Shown: positions 6,283 to 12,819 of the stretch, piece after piece
How the letters are laid out: each line of letters begins with the position of its first letter
Position numbering within the stretch: the stretch's first letter is position 1
From: an uncultured Blautia sp.
GTDB taxonomy: Bacteria; Bacillota; Clostridia; Lachnospirales; Lachnospiraceae
DNA: 12,819 nt
Direction: 5' to 3'
Assembly: GCA_934394595.1 (NCBI GenBank)
Contig: CAKRRX010000068.1
Span: 1 to 12,819 of the forward strand
Notes under the pieces: generated by a model
What the model saw: only the letters and a program-made list of their open reading frames with translations
Databases searched by the model: none
Told to the model about the DNA's origin: nothing
Made by a program: the position numbers and the translations under genes

Positions 6283-8952
6283 TTATTTTATTAAAGCTCC
6301 AGACCAATCGAACAGATATGTTTTTCCATTCACGGTTTTCGTTCCGGTATAAAGTTTTCCGGTGCTTCCGGCATAGTACCAGGTATTGGAAAGATATACC
6401 CAGCGATTTGTTACCAGCAGCCCATTCTCATCGAACATGTATCCATTACAAATTCCAGTTAACATTCTTCCATTGCTAGTAACATAGCGTCCAATATTTC
6501 CCGAATATGGTTTTCCTCCCTGGAAATAGTACCAGACATCACCTTTCTCCTCTTTATTCAGATACCATCCCGTAATACCTGCTACACACGTACTTTTTCC
6601 ATTTTTATCCCATATGTAGTAAACATTCCCCTCCTTAAACAAAGAATCCTGTCTCATGCCACATCCACCATCATCAAAATAGTACTCTACTCCTTTTATA
6701 GTTTTTTTGCCTGTTACAAGTTTTCCGTTTTCTGCATAATACCATATTCCATAAATATCTCTTTTCCATCCTGTTGTTGTATCAAACGCACCGTCTGCAC
6801 CGATCCAGTAATAATCGCTGGTGCCATACTCTTCCTGGAAAGGCTGGCTTTTTAACATTCTTCCATCATCGTCGAAATAGTATGTTTTCCCATTAATTTT
6901 CTTAAGTCCTGTACAAAGAGTTCCATCTTTTTCCACATAATACCACTCACCAGAGTCATCCTGCTTCCAACCCTTTTGTGTAACATAACCCTTCCAGCTT
7001 CCATCGACTGCAAATTCACTTAATTTTCCATCAATTTCCCTGATATAGCCGGAAACCATACTCGAAGAATCAAAAAAATAGTACCATTTCCCATTAATCT
7101 TTTTCCAGCAATCGCTTACACATACACAATCACCTGTTGTGGAATCTTTTTCGGAATAATACCACTCTTCAATCCATTTGTCATATATCCATCCCGTCTG
7201 AATTTTTCCATCTACTCCAACATATGAAGTCATGTCTTCATTATGTTCTGCTAAAACGAACCTGTCTGTTACCATTTTTCCATCTTCCAAATAATAGGTA
7301 TGATTTAACCAACCATTATACGGTTTCCCATTTTCCGCATAATACCATTCACCATCTACTAATTTCCATCCATTTTCAACCACATCAATCTTTCTTCCGT
7401 TTTCGTCAAAGACATATAATTTTCCATCAATTATATAAGAATCCGTTACCATCTGACCATACTGATTCAGATAGTATACTCCATCAATCCATTCGTTTGT
7501 ACGTATCTTACCATTTACGTCAGTAAAGTACCAATACATTTCACATTTTACCCACTGATTCTTAAGAATAGCGCCTGAACTATCCGTTATATATGGATAA
7601 ATATATCCACTTTCCATAATTCCGTTTTTGTCAAAGCGATACGATTTCCCATTGATATCTACGATTCCATTCGATACCACTTTTCCATTTTTATTTACGT
7701 AAGACCAGGATCCATTGTCATTTTTCCATCCAGGGGTTCGGCTGATTGCGCCATACTGATCCGCGTACAGTATTTCAGTTACCCATTCACCATTCTTATT
7801 CACATAAGAAGCCTGGAATGTACCGGTCATCATCTCGCCTTCCTCGGAGAAATAGAATTCTTTTCCCTTGATAGTCTCAAGTGCTCCCGCTGAGACGATA
7901 CCTGCTTTTTCAAACCAGTACCATTTGCCGGTTTCTTTAGACTGATACCATCCGGTGGCGTTTACTATTTTTCCACTCGGTTCTGCGAAACGATTGTCTC
8001 CCAGTTCTTCATCATAAAATACACCGGTCACCATAGCTCCGTCAGAATCGAAATAATACTGTGCGCCATTGATAGTTGCATAAGTATCTTTCAAAACCTT
8101 TCCGTCTTTATAGTAATACCAGGTATTTCCTACCAGCTGCCAGCCGTTTTTATCGGATACTTCCTGAACGGTGAGTACACCATCTTCATCTGCTTTGTAT
8201 AAAACACCTCCGATAATAATTTCTCTGCCTTTCACGCGATAGCCACCTTCATCGAAATAATACAGTTTTCCGTCTTCCTCTAAAAATCTATTCTGATATG
8301 CGAGGTAATCTTCACCGTAATATTCCGGATTCCATGAGTCTTTTGTATACCATCCCTTCAGCAGATGACCTTCTTCATCTGCATAGATGTAACCATCTTC
8401 CCACTGACCGTCTTCTGTCTCATAACTTATAAAATAACATCCGTCTGTAGCCAGAATACCATCTTCATCAAAGTAGTAACCATATACAACACCATCTTCA
8501 TCTTCAATCTCTACAATGGTTTCTACCAGTTTTTCTCCGTTCTCATAAAAGGAGGTATTTCCATTCGCATCTGTATACCATCCTTCTGTCGGAATGGCTC
8601 TTTCATCCGCATTTGAATCTGCTTCCTGATTTTCCGTGACATCCTGTTCTGTTGTCTCCGGTGTGCTTTCTGTATCTGCTTCCGGCTCTTCCTGATCCTG
8701 CTGCGCTTCCCCGGAAGTTTCGGATTCATCCCCTGCATCTTCTGCAGATTCCTGTTCTTCTTCCGTTCCGTCTACCGTAGTCTCTGCTTCCTGGCTGTCC
8801 TCCGCTACCGGATCTGTTGCCTCTTCCACCTCTTCTATTATCACGTTCTCTTCCTGTGGAGTTACTGCAACATCTGCTGCCATTGCAGGTGTAACCGAGC
8901 TGATCGTCATCGCTGCCACACAAAGCAATGCACATACTTTCTGTTTTTTCAT
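6283..8952 (-). CDS. Secreted cell-wall/choline-binding repeat protein, tandem copy 2 (889 aa)
   Basis: An in-frame ATG exists at 8970, but it overlaps the ribosome binding site; the ATG at 8952 follows GGGAGGAAATACAT, exactly as in copy 1 where the earlier ATG is absent, so 8952 is chosen. The layout equals copy 1: signal peptide (1-26, ending PAMAA), acidic stalk (about 27-115), then roughly 770 residues of aromatic-rich CW repeats such as GWKQDDSGEWYYVEKDGTL and WYYAGSTGKLYTG. It is predicted to be secreted and held non-covalently on wall polymers; ligand and function are unknown and no enzyme domain is seen. The signal-peptide DNA is almost identical to copy 1 even at third positions, while the middle has drifted. 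Transcription starts from the divergent region shared with the 9219-11108 gene. Confidence 0.95.
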   Translation of the reverse strand: MKKQKVCALLCVAAMTISSVTPAMAADVAVTPQEENVIIEEVEEATDPVAEDSQEAETTVDGTEEEQESAEDAGDESETSGEAQQDQEEPEADTESTPETTEQDVTENQEADSNADERAIPTEGWYTDANGNTSFYENGEKLVETIVEIEDEDGVVYGYYFDEDGILATDGCYFISYETEDGQWEDGYIYADEEGHLLKGWYTKDSWNPEYYGEDYLAYQNRFLEEDGKLYYFDEGGYRVKGREIIIGGVLYKADEDGVLTVQEVSDKNGWQLVGNTWYYYKDGKVLKDTYATINGAQYYFDSDGAMVTGVFYDEELGDNRFAEPSGKIVNATGWYQSKETGKWYWFEKAGIVSAGALETIKGKEFYFSEEGEMMTGTFQASYVNKNGEWVTEILYADQYGAISRTPGWKNDNGSWSYVNKNGKVVSNGIVDINGKSYRFDKNGIMESGYIYPYITDSSGAILKNQWVKCEMYWYFTDVNGKIRTNEWIDGVYYLNQYGQMVTDSYIIDGKLYVFDENGRKIDVVENGWKLVDGEWYYAENGKPYNGWLNHTYYLEDGKMVTDRFVLAEHNEDMTSYVGVDGKIQTGWIYDKWIEEWYYSEKDSTTGDCVCVSDCWKKINGKWYYFFDSSSMVSGYIREIDGKLSEFAVDGSWKGYVTQKGWKQDDSGEWYYVEKDGTLCTGLKKINGKTYYFDDDGRMLKSQPFQEEYGTSDYYWIGADGAFDTTTGWKRDIYGIWYYAENGKLVTGKKTIKGVEYYFDDGGCGMRQDSLFKEGNVYYIWDKNGKSTCVAGITGWYLNKEEKGDVWYYFQGGKPYSGNIGRYVTSNGRMLTGICNGYMFDENGLLVTNRWVYLSNTWYYAGSTGKLYTGTKTVNGKTYLFDWSGALIK

Positions 8953-8989
8953 ATGTATTTCCTCCCTCATGTAAAGTTATATTTTCTCC

Positions 8990-9018
8990 ATTGTACTTTT
9001 TCACACTATACGCTTCAA
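8990..9018 (-). promoter_or_regulatory. Sigma-A-type promoter of CW-repeat copy 2
   Basis: The minus strand carries TTGAAG (-35, 9013-9018), a 17-bp spacer and TACAAT (-10, 8990-8995). The predicted start is near 8983, giving a leader of about 30 nt. It is conserved with the promoter of copy 1 apart from a few spacer bases. Confidence 0.8.
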
Positions 9019-9020
9019 GA

Positions 9021-9038
9021 TGTGTCGCTGTTTGTGTC
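9021..9038 (-). promoter_or_regulatory. Direct-repeat candidate operator upstream of copy 2
   Basis: GACACA occurs twice on the minus strand (9033-9038 and 9021-9026) with a 12-bp period, ending 2 bp from the -35. It equals the pair at 6171-6188 and resembles the plus-strand pair at 9110-9130. Together these would place a regulator on both faces of the divergent intergenic region. Confidence 0.45.
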
Positions 9039-9109
9039 AGTATTTTTTCATATTATTCGTCATTTTTGACATTTCTGAAATCAAATTATTGTATTTATCT
9101 GAAAATATT

Positions 9110-9130
9110 TCAAGCACAGTATCAAGCACA
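9110..9130 (+). promoter_or_regulatory. Direct-repeat candidate operator of the propeller gene
   Basis: TCAAGCACA occurs at 9110-9118 and again at 9122-9130, a 12-bp period. The second copy ends 2 bp before a possible -35, TTGCAA (9133-9138). The core CACA-N8-CACA-N2-TTG is the same as in the two minus-strand promoters, although the flanking bases differ. Confidence 0.4.
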
Positions 9131-9132
9131 TA

Positions 9133-9161
9133 TTGCAATGAGAAATAATTTCCGTCATACT
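9133..9161 (+). promoter_or_regulatory. Candidate promoter of the propeller/CW-repeat gene
   Basis: TTGCAA (9133-9138), a 17-bp spacer and CATACT (9156-9161) each match 4 of 6 sigma-A consensus bases, giving a start near 9168 and a leader of about 50 nt. A competing candidate is the perfect -35 TTGACA at 9066-9071 with a poor -10, TTGTAT, at 9089-9094. The weak elements preceded by direct repeats would suit an activator-dependent promoter. Nothing else recognisable lies in 8953-9218. Confidence 0.45.
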
Positions 9162-9218
9162 GAAAGAAATTTATGTGGTTTTACAAAAAACATTTCACAC
9201 AAAAGGGAGGCAACTACT

Positions 9219-11108
9219 ATGAGAAAAAAGGTATTTTTACTGACCATGGCTGCCTGCATGGCACTGGGAACCCCGGTATGGACACAGCAGGTACAGGCAG
9301 CGCAGGAACAAACTGTGACGCAGTCCGCTGACTATGCCGTTGGTGAGGACAGCGGTATCACCATTCAGAAACGAAATCTGGACTGCGCGATACTCACGGA
9401 CGGACTTATGCGCGAAAAGTACAACGAGAGTGTGATCGTAGACAGCAATCACAATATGTGGACAGTTTATCCAACACCGAAAAAATTAGCGGAGAATGTT
9501 CAGGACTGTATCGAATACAACGTAAAAGACGGCGCGGATTCTTTTATTTATATCGATATGCAGAATAACCTCTGGATCAATGGTAAGAAAAGTATCAGCA
9601 ACGTGACAACTGCGGATGCCGATTATGCTTTAGACAGCCAGGGCATTCTGTATGCAAGCCATACCGGTCAGAAAGTTCTTGATAACGTAAAAGGCTGGGT
9701 ACGTCAGTACGAAATGGTAACTGACGATGAATATATGCGGCAAAAATGTGTGTATGTCTTAAAAACAGACAATACCCTCTGGAAGAAAACCGGCGATGCT
9801 GATTTTGTGAAAATCGTTGATAATGTAAATCAATTAGTAGACTGGGCATATCTGAATACAGACGGCACAATCACAGCCTTTTCAAATTACATTCAAAAGC
9901 CGGAAAGTTCCTCAGAATCTTTACTGGATTCTTCCGTTGTTTCTGCATATTATGATACAAACGGACAGCTGAATTATCTGGATGGAACTTACTGGACCAC
10001 TCTCACCGGTGATATTTCCGGAAAAGTTGTCAATGTTTTACCGGGACATGGCTCAGATGTCTCTTACAGATATTACTTCTTAACTGACACCGGAAATGTT
10101 TATGTACCCGGTCGTTCCACACCGCTTCTGCAAAATATAAGCAGCACGTACGAAGACTGCACCTGGGGAGAGGACGGGTATTTCTTTATCGGAAATGACG
10201 GATCTTATTACGACTGTAATGGAAACAAACTCAATGCAACTTCCGTATTAAAAACAGTAGTTCCTGCCCGTCTGAAAGGAAATGGCGACGGAACCAGCAC
10301 CGTAATTGCAGAGGATAACAGTACCGTTCTGGATCACGCTGTTGATCTGTGGCGTGGCGGTCTGGTAGGGGACTTCTGTAATATCTACGTTTTAAGAACC
10401 GATGGAACCGTCTGGAAGATCGGCTCTTACGGATTAGGAAGCGATGGAATCGGCACACCGGAAAAAGTTCTTGATCTGACCCAGACTTCAACAGAGCCAT
10501 CGGTAGAAACCGGATGGATCCAGGATGCGAACGGATGGAAATACGCCTACGAAGACGGTACTTATGCCACAAACAAATGGGAACGCATCGATAACCAGTG
10601 GTACTGGTTCAATCCGGACGGTTACAGAGCAACCGGATGGAATCTTGTAAAAAACAAATGGTATTATATGGATGCCGATGGAATCATGCAGACCGGCTGG
10701 GCTTCTGTTGATGGTAAATGGTATTATCTTGATGCCAACGGCGCTATGCAGACCGGCTGGGTTGCCGTAAACGGCAGATGGTATTACATGAATATCAGCG
10801 GCGTGATGCAGACTGGCTGGGTTGCTGTCAAAGGCAGCTGGTACTATCTCAATGCCAGTGGTGCGATGCAGACCGGTTGGGCAGCTATAAATGGTAACTG
10901 GTATTACCTCAGCGCCAGTGGCGCTATGCAGACCGGCTGGGTTGCTGTAAACGGTTATTGGTATTACATGGATGCCAACGGTGTGATGCAGGCTGATCGC
11001 TGGATCTCCGGTGTCTATTATGTAAAATCCAACGGTCGGATGGCTACTTCCGAGTGGGTGGATCACCACAGATACTACGTTGGTGCTAACGGTGCCTGGG
11101 TTCGATAA
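9219..11108 (+). CDS. Secreted RCC1-like propeller protein with C-terminal cell-wall-binding repeats (629 aa)
   Basis: The frame is open from 8928, but GGGAGG at 9205-9210 lies 8 nt before the ATG at 9219, which also starts a good signal peptide (residues 1-27, ending VQA), so 9219 is chosen. Residues of about 30-425 contain repeated strands of the type V-L-x-T-D-x-T-x-W, for example VLKTDNTLWKKTGD and VLRTDGTVWKIGSYGLGSDG, ending in a TPEKVLDL segment; this resembles RCC1-type beta-propeller repeats in clostridial surface proteins. Residues 432-629 are CW repeats with the regular pattern MQTGWVAVNGxWYYMDANG, ending WVDHHRYYVGANGAWVR. The propeller probably acts as a binding platform held on the wall by the repeats; the ligand is unknown and no catalytic motif is apparent. 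It is transcribed divergently from the tandem CW-repeat genes, and its CW repeats look richer in GC than theirs. Confidence 0.93.
   Translation: MRKKVFLLTMAACMALGTPVWTQQVQAAQEQTVTQSADYAVGEDSGITIQKRNLDCAILTDGLMREKYNESVIVDSNHNMWTVYPTPKKLAENVQDCIEYNVKDGADSFIYIDMQNNLWINGKKSISNVTTADADYALDSQGILYASHTGQKVLDNVKGWVRQYEMVTDDEYMRQKCVYVLKTDNTLWKKTGDADFVKIVDNVNQLVDWAYLNTDGTITAFSNYIQKPESSSESLLDSSVVSAYYDTNGQLNYLDGTYWTTLTGDISGKVVNVLPGHGSDVSYRYYFLTDTGNVYVPGRSTPLLQNISSTYEDCTWGEDGYFFIGNDGSYYDCNGNKLNATSVLKTVVPARLKGNGDGTSTVIAEDNSTVLDHAVDLWRGGLVGDFCNIYVLRTDGTVWKIGSYGLGSDGIGTPEKVLDLTQTSTEPSVETGWIQDANGWKYAYEDGTYATNKWERIDNQWYWFNPDGYRATGWNLVKNKWYYMDADGIMQTGWASVDGKWYYLDANGAMQTGWVAVNGRWYYMNISGVMQTGWVAVKGSWYYLNASGAMQTGWAAINGNWYYLSASGAMQTGWVAVNGYWYYMDANGVMQADRWISGVYYVKSNGRMATSEWVDHHRYYVGANGAWVR
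10686..10985 (+). repeat. Five exact-period 60-bp cell-wall-binding repeats
   Basis: ATGCAGAC starts at 10686, 10746, 10806, 10866 and 10926, and a diverged sixth unit starts at 10986. Each 60-bp unit encodes 20 residues of the form MQTGW(V/A)xVxGxWYYxxxxG(A/V). The high DNA similarity and in-frame period would allow recombination to change copy number without breaking the reading frame. Confidence 0.9.
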
Positions 11109-11136
11109 ATTCTTATCGTGAAATCTGAAGAAAATA

Positions 11137-11181
11137 CAGGAAATGCCGCACAGTTTTGTTAATACTGTGCGGCATTTCCTG
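11137..11181. terminator. Bidirectional terminator hairpin between convergent genes
   Basis: An 18-bp perfect inverted repeat (11137-11154 and 11164-11181) encloses a 9-nt loop. It begins 28 nt after the stop of the 9219-11108 gene and ends 9 nt from the stop of the 11191-12384 gene. On the minus strand TATTTTCTT follows the stem, a reasonable U-rich tract. On the plus strand the following bases are only moderately T-rich. It accounts for most of the 82-bp gap. Confidence 0.88.
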
Positions 11182-11190
11182 ATTGATCTT

Positions 11191-12384
11191 CTATACAGTT
11201 TTCTCTTTCAATTTCGTATACCGAAATACCAGTGTGTCCGATTCTTCCTCTGAGCATATGTATTCTGCATTTTCCAGTTTCTGAAAAAACTCTGCAAACA
11301 TCTGACAGATACTGTTTTCCCGTATCACGACAGGCGACGTTTTCTGTCCTCTGCCGGTATATTGGATACACAGAATCTGTTGATCATACAGTTCTATATT
11401 TACTGACTGCGGAAACAGAAATTTCCGGGAAAGATGAACTGTTTTTGCTGTATATTCCCGGGATGTTGCTATATTCATCGACATTCCGGATATTTCTGCC
11501 GAATCATTTTGTCCAAGAAAGCAGAAAACATTCACCATACTTTTTATTTCTTCCCTTGATGAAACTTCCCGGATCAATGGTGTCGACTGTGAGAATTTTT
11601 CCAGAAATTCCTCTGTATACCGTTGGACAGTCCACGAATCCGAATGGAGGATTCCTTTTTTCAAATCACCCGACAGCTGTAATACATATTTGGAACTGAT
11701 TACATAATATGGGAAAATCTGATCTGACTGTTCTTTTGCAGAAAGTGTGCTGTAATAATAGCAAGGTTCGTAAAGGAATACGTCTGCAAAATACAATGGT
11801 AAAACCTCATTGAGACTTTCCAGATTTTCGTAAATATCCGTATCACTGATTCGAAATGTGATCAGATGTTTTACTACTGTTTTTCCCATATGCTGAGGTG
11901 CGAACAAATACAGATAGTGAAAAAATTCGGAGTCTGTACCGGGCAGATTGGTATAAATCGTATGATTTTCTCCCTGAAACGCATCTTTTAAAAGAAACTG
12001 AAGAAGCAGTTCCGTATTATAAGACTTAGCGGATATCGTTGAAGTGAGAACCAGGTTATTTTGGGGTTCCATTTTACAGGAAGGTTTCTCCTTTTTCTCC
12101 ACTTCCGCAAGATGCTGAAAAAGCTGCAACATTGTCCTCTGATTTCTGTATGCAGTCTCCCCCATACTTTCCATGGTATAGAGTTCCATCAGTTCTTTTT
12201 CTTCTGCTGCCGGGATGCGAAGCGCCCTGCAAAAAGTTCTGACAAACTCCTGATTGGGAAGTCTTTTTCCTGTGACCATTCGCTGTAAAGAAGTTCTCTC
12301 CAGTACAGATGTCTGTGAAAGCCGATATACATTGGAACCATTTGCTTCCATAAGTTTTTTACATTTCTCACTGAATTTTGACAT
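11191..12384 (-). CDS. HTH (XRE-like) transcriptional regulator with an uncharacterised C-terminal region (397 aa)
   Basis: The ATG at 12384 is preceded by AGGG with 5 nt spacing. Residues of about 3-68 resemble an XRE/Cro-type helix-turn-helix: NVYRLSQTSV as the first HTH helix and LERTSLQRMVTGKRLP as the turn plus recognition helix, followed by a helical segment (FVRTFCRALRIPAAEEKELM) usual for this fold. The remaining 325 or so residues have no domain I recognise, contain no membrane segment and are rich in Tyr and Phe; they may sense a ligand or mediate dimerisation. The last 67 residues align without gaps to the end of the protein encoded 22 bp upstream, which suggests tandem paralogues in one operon. 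Its convergent position beside the surface cassette makes it a candidate regulator of it, but nothing in the sequence proves that. Confidence 0.85.
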   Translation of the reverse strand: MSKFSEKCKKLMEANGSNVYRLSQTSVLERTSLQRMVTGKRLPNQEFVRTFCRALRIPAAEEKELMELYTMESMGETAYRNQRTMLQLFQHLAEVEKKEKPSCKMEPQNNLVLTSTISAKSYNTELLLQFLLKDAFQGENHTIYTNLPGTDSEFFHYLYLFAPQHMGKTVVKHLITFRISDTDIYENLESLNEVLPLYFADVFLYEPCYYYSTLSAKEQSDQIFPYYVISSKYVLQLSGDLKKGILHSDSWTVQRYTEEFLEKFSQSTPLIREVSSREEIKSMVNVFCFLGQNDSAEISGMSMNIATSREYTAKTVHLSRKFLFPQSVNIELYDQQILCIQYTGRGQKTSPVVIRENSICQMFAEFFQKLENAEYICSEEESDTLVFRYTKLKEKTV

Positions 12385-12406
12385 AATATCCCTGCATTCT
12401 TCTTAT

Positions 12407-12819
12407 CTACTGTTCTCTTATTTTCTCGACCTCTCCCCGCACAATCTTCTCCGCCTCGTCCTTCTCATAAAACAGCTCTTCTTCCATACTCTCACAGTAA
12501 TCATAGAACGAATGAAGCAGCTCCGATTCTTCCAGAATGATATCCAGAAATACCTTCTTCTCCGGCAGGGCTACCCGCAGCAGACCGTGTTCGGAAGTGA
12601 CATAGAGGTTCATATTTGTTTTCCGGTCGCTCATTGGGGATTTCAGGAGGCGGGTGCCATTTTCCAAAATTTTTTCTACGATCCGGATACGGTCTTCGAA
12701 TGTCGGTGGTGTGTATAGTGCCGGATCCAGTTCGGTGATGATTCCGGTTTTCAGGAAGTTTAAAATACCTTCCATCGAGAAGATATAAGTCACATCCTGG
12801 TTGGCGAGACACCGGCAGT
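12407..12819 (-). CDS. Partial probable regulator, N-terminus beyond the window; distant paralogue of the downstream HTH protein
   Basis: The frame is open from the right edge to a TAG at 12407-12409, giving about 137 C-terminal residues. A GTG at 12793 could be read as a start, but no ribosome binding site precedes it and the frame continues upstream (NQDVTYIFSMEGILNFLK), so this is most likely the end of a longer protein. The segment FSMEGILNFLKTGIITELDP, then RLLKSP, then NLYVTSEHGLL and an acidic tail resemble, from memory, C-terminal regions of HTH regulators in Lachnospiraceae. The spacing of 22 bp to the next gene on the same strand implies co-transcription. The DNA-binding part, if any, is outside the window. 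Confidence 0.7.
   Translation of the reverse strand, partial: CRCLANQDVTYIFSMEGILNFLKTGIITELDPALYTPPTFEDRIRIVEKILENGTRLLKSPMSDRKTNMNLYVTSEHGLLRVALPEKKVFLDIILEESELLHSFYDYCESMEEELFYEKDEAEKIVRGEVEKIREQ

Larger units (their letters stand above)
3354..9067 (-). repeat. Head-to-tail duplication of a whole transcription unit
   Basis: Unit A (about 3354-6213) and unit B (about 6216-9067) align from the bases downstream of the hairpin, through the hairpin and coding region, to the promoter, GACACA direct repeats and T-rich sequence upstream. The units abut directly, so each copy kept its own control elements. Boundaries are by eye and uncertain by perhaps 10-20 bp. No insertion sequence or target-site repeat is seen at the junction. 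Confidence 0.85.

Noticed and set aside
5515..6294. Plus-strand open frame of 259 codons, Phe/Ile/Cys-rich, antisense to the CW-repeat gene
   Set aside because: It is the reverse of a Glu/Lys/Asn-rich coding region, which produces apparent hydrophobic residues; no ribosome binding site, and the minus-strand gene has a signal peptide, repeats and a conserved paralogue.
9059..9094. GTCA-N4-TGAC inverted repeat and perfect TTGACA at 9066-9071 as the main promoter/operator of the plus-strand gene
   Set aside because: The -10 at the proper distance (TTGTAT) is poor and the inverted repeat is only 4 bp per arm; kept only as an alternative to the candidate at 9133-9161.
10686..11045. Regularly spaced repeats as a CRISPR array
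   Set aside because: Repeats are contiguous, in frame and encode wall-binding units; there are no unique spacers and no cas genes.
10488..11069. Minus-strand open frame of 193 codons opposite the CW repeats
   Set aside because: Its repetitive character mirrors the 60-bp repeats of the sense gene; no start signal and no independent features.
11232..11699. Plus-strand open frame of 155 codons opposite the HTH gene
   Set aside because: It lies fully inside the HTH regulator on the other strand and lacks a ribosome binding site.
12501..12812. Alternative minus-strand frame at the right edge
   Set aside because: The overlapping frame ending at 12407 continues further, has plausible protein composition and resembles the neighbouring regulator; this one is Arg/Pro/His-rich.

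Overview
The window looks like part of a chromosome from a low-GC Gram-positive Clostridia species, most likely a gut Lachnospiraceae member. This rests on AT-rich codon use, strong GGAGG-type ribosome binding sites, sigma-A-like promoters, Gram-positive signal peptides without a sortase signal at any visible C-terminus, and a combination of BspA-like leucine-rich-repeat proteins with choline/cell-wall-binding (CW) repeat proteins that is typical of that family. The assignment is inference; no rRNA, tRNA or diagnostic housekeeping gene is present.

Layout: (1) 1-3332, minus strand: a very large secreted leucine-rich-repeat surface protein whose 3' end lies outside the window (at least 1110 residues visible). 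(2) 3421-6102 and 6283-8952, minus strand: two tandem paralogues of about 890 aa, each with a signal peptide, an acidic stalk and then almost nothing but CW repeats. Each copy has its own promoter, direct-repeat motif and downstream hairpin, so a complete transcription unit of about 2.86 kb was duplicated head to tail (about 3354-6213 and 6216-9067). (3) 8953-9218: a divergent intergenic region with promoters facing both ways. (4) 9219-11108, plus strand: a secreted 629-aa protein with an RCC1-like, probable beta-propeller region followed by C-terminal CW repeats, five of them in exact 60-bp register. (5) 11137-11181: a perfect 18-bp hairpin between convergent genes. (6) 11191-12384 and 12407 to the right edge, minus strand: an XRE/HTH-type regulator and, 22 bp upstream of it, the C-terminal part of a second protein that looks like a distant paralogue.

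Together this is a cell-surface cassette: four secreted proteins, three carrying wall-binding repeats and three carrying long Glu-rich stalks, beside a probable regulatory operon. The most interesting non-coding signal is a shared promoter layout. CACA-N8-CACA sits two bases before the -35 TTG in front of both tandem CW-repeat genes, and the same spacing occurs before the better of two candidate promoters of the divergent propeller gene. This suggests one transcription factor acting on the whole cassette. The leucine-rich-repeat gene has no visible promoter of its own and lies behind a hairpin that lacks a U-tract, so it may depend on read-through from the preceding CW-repeat gene.
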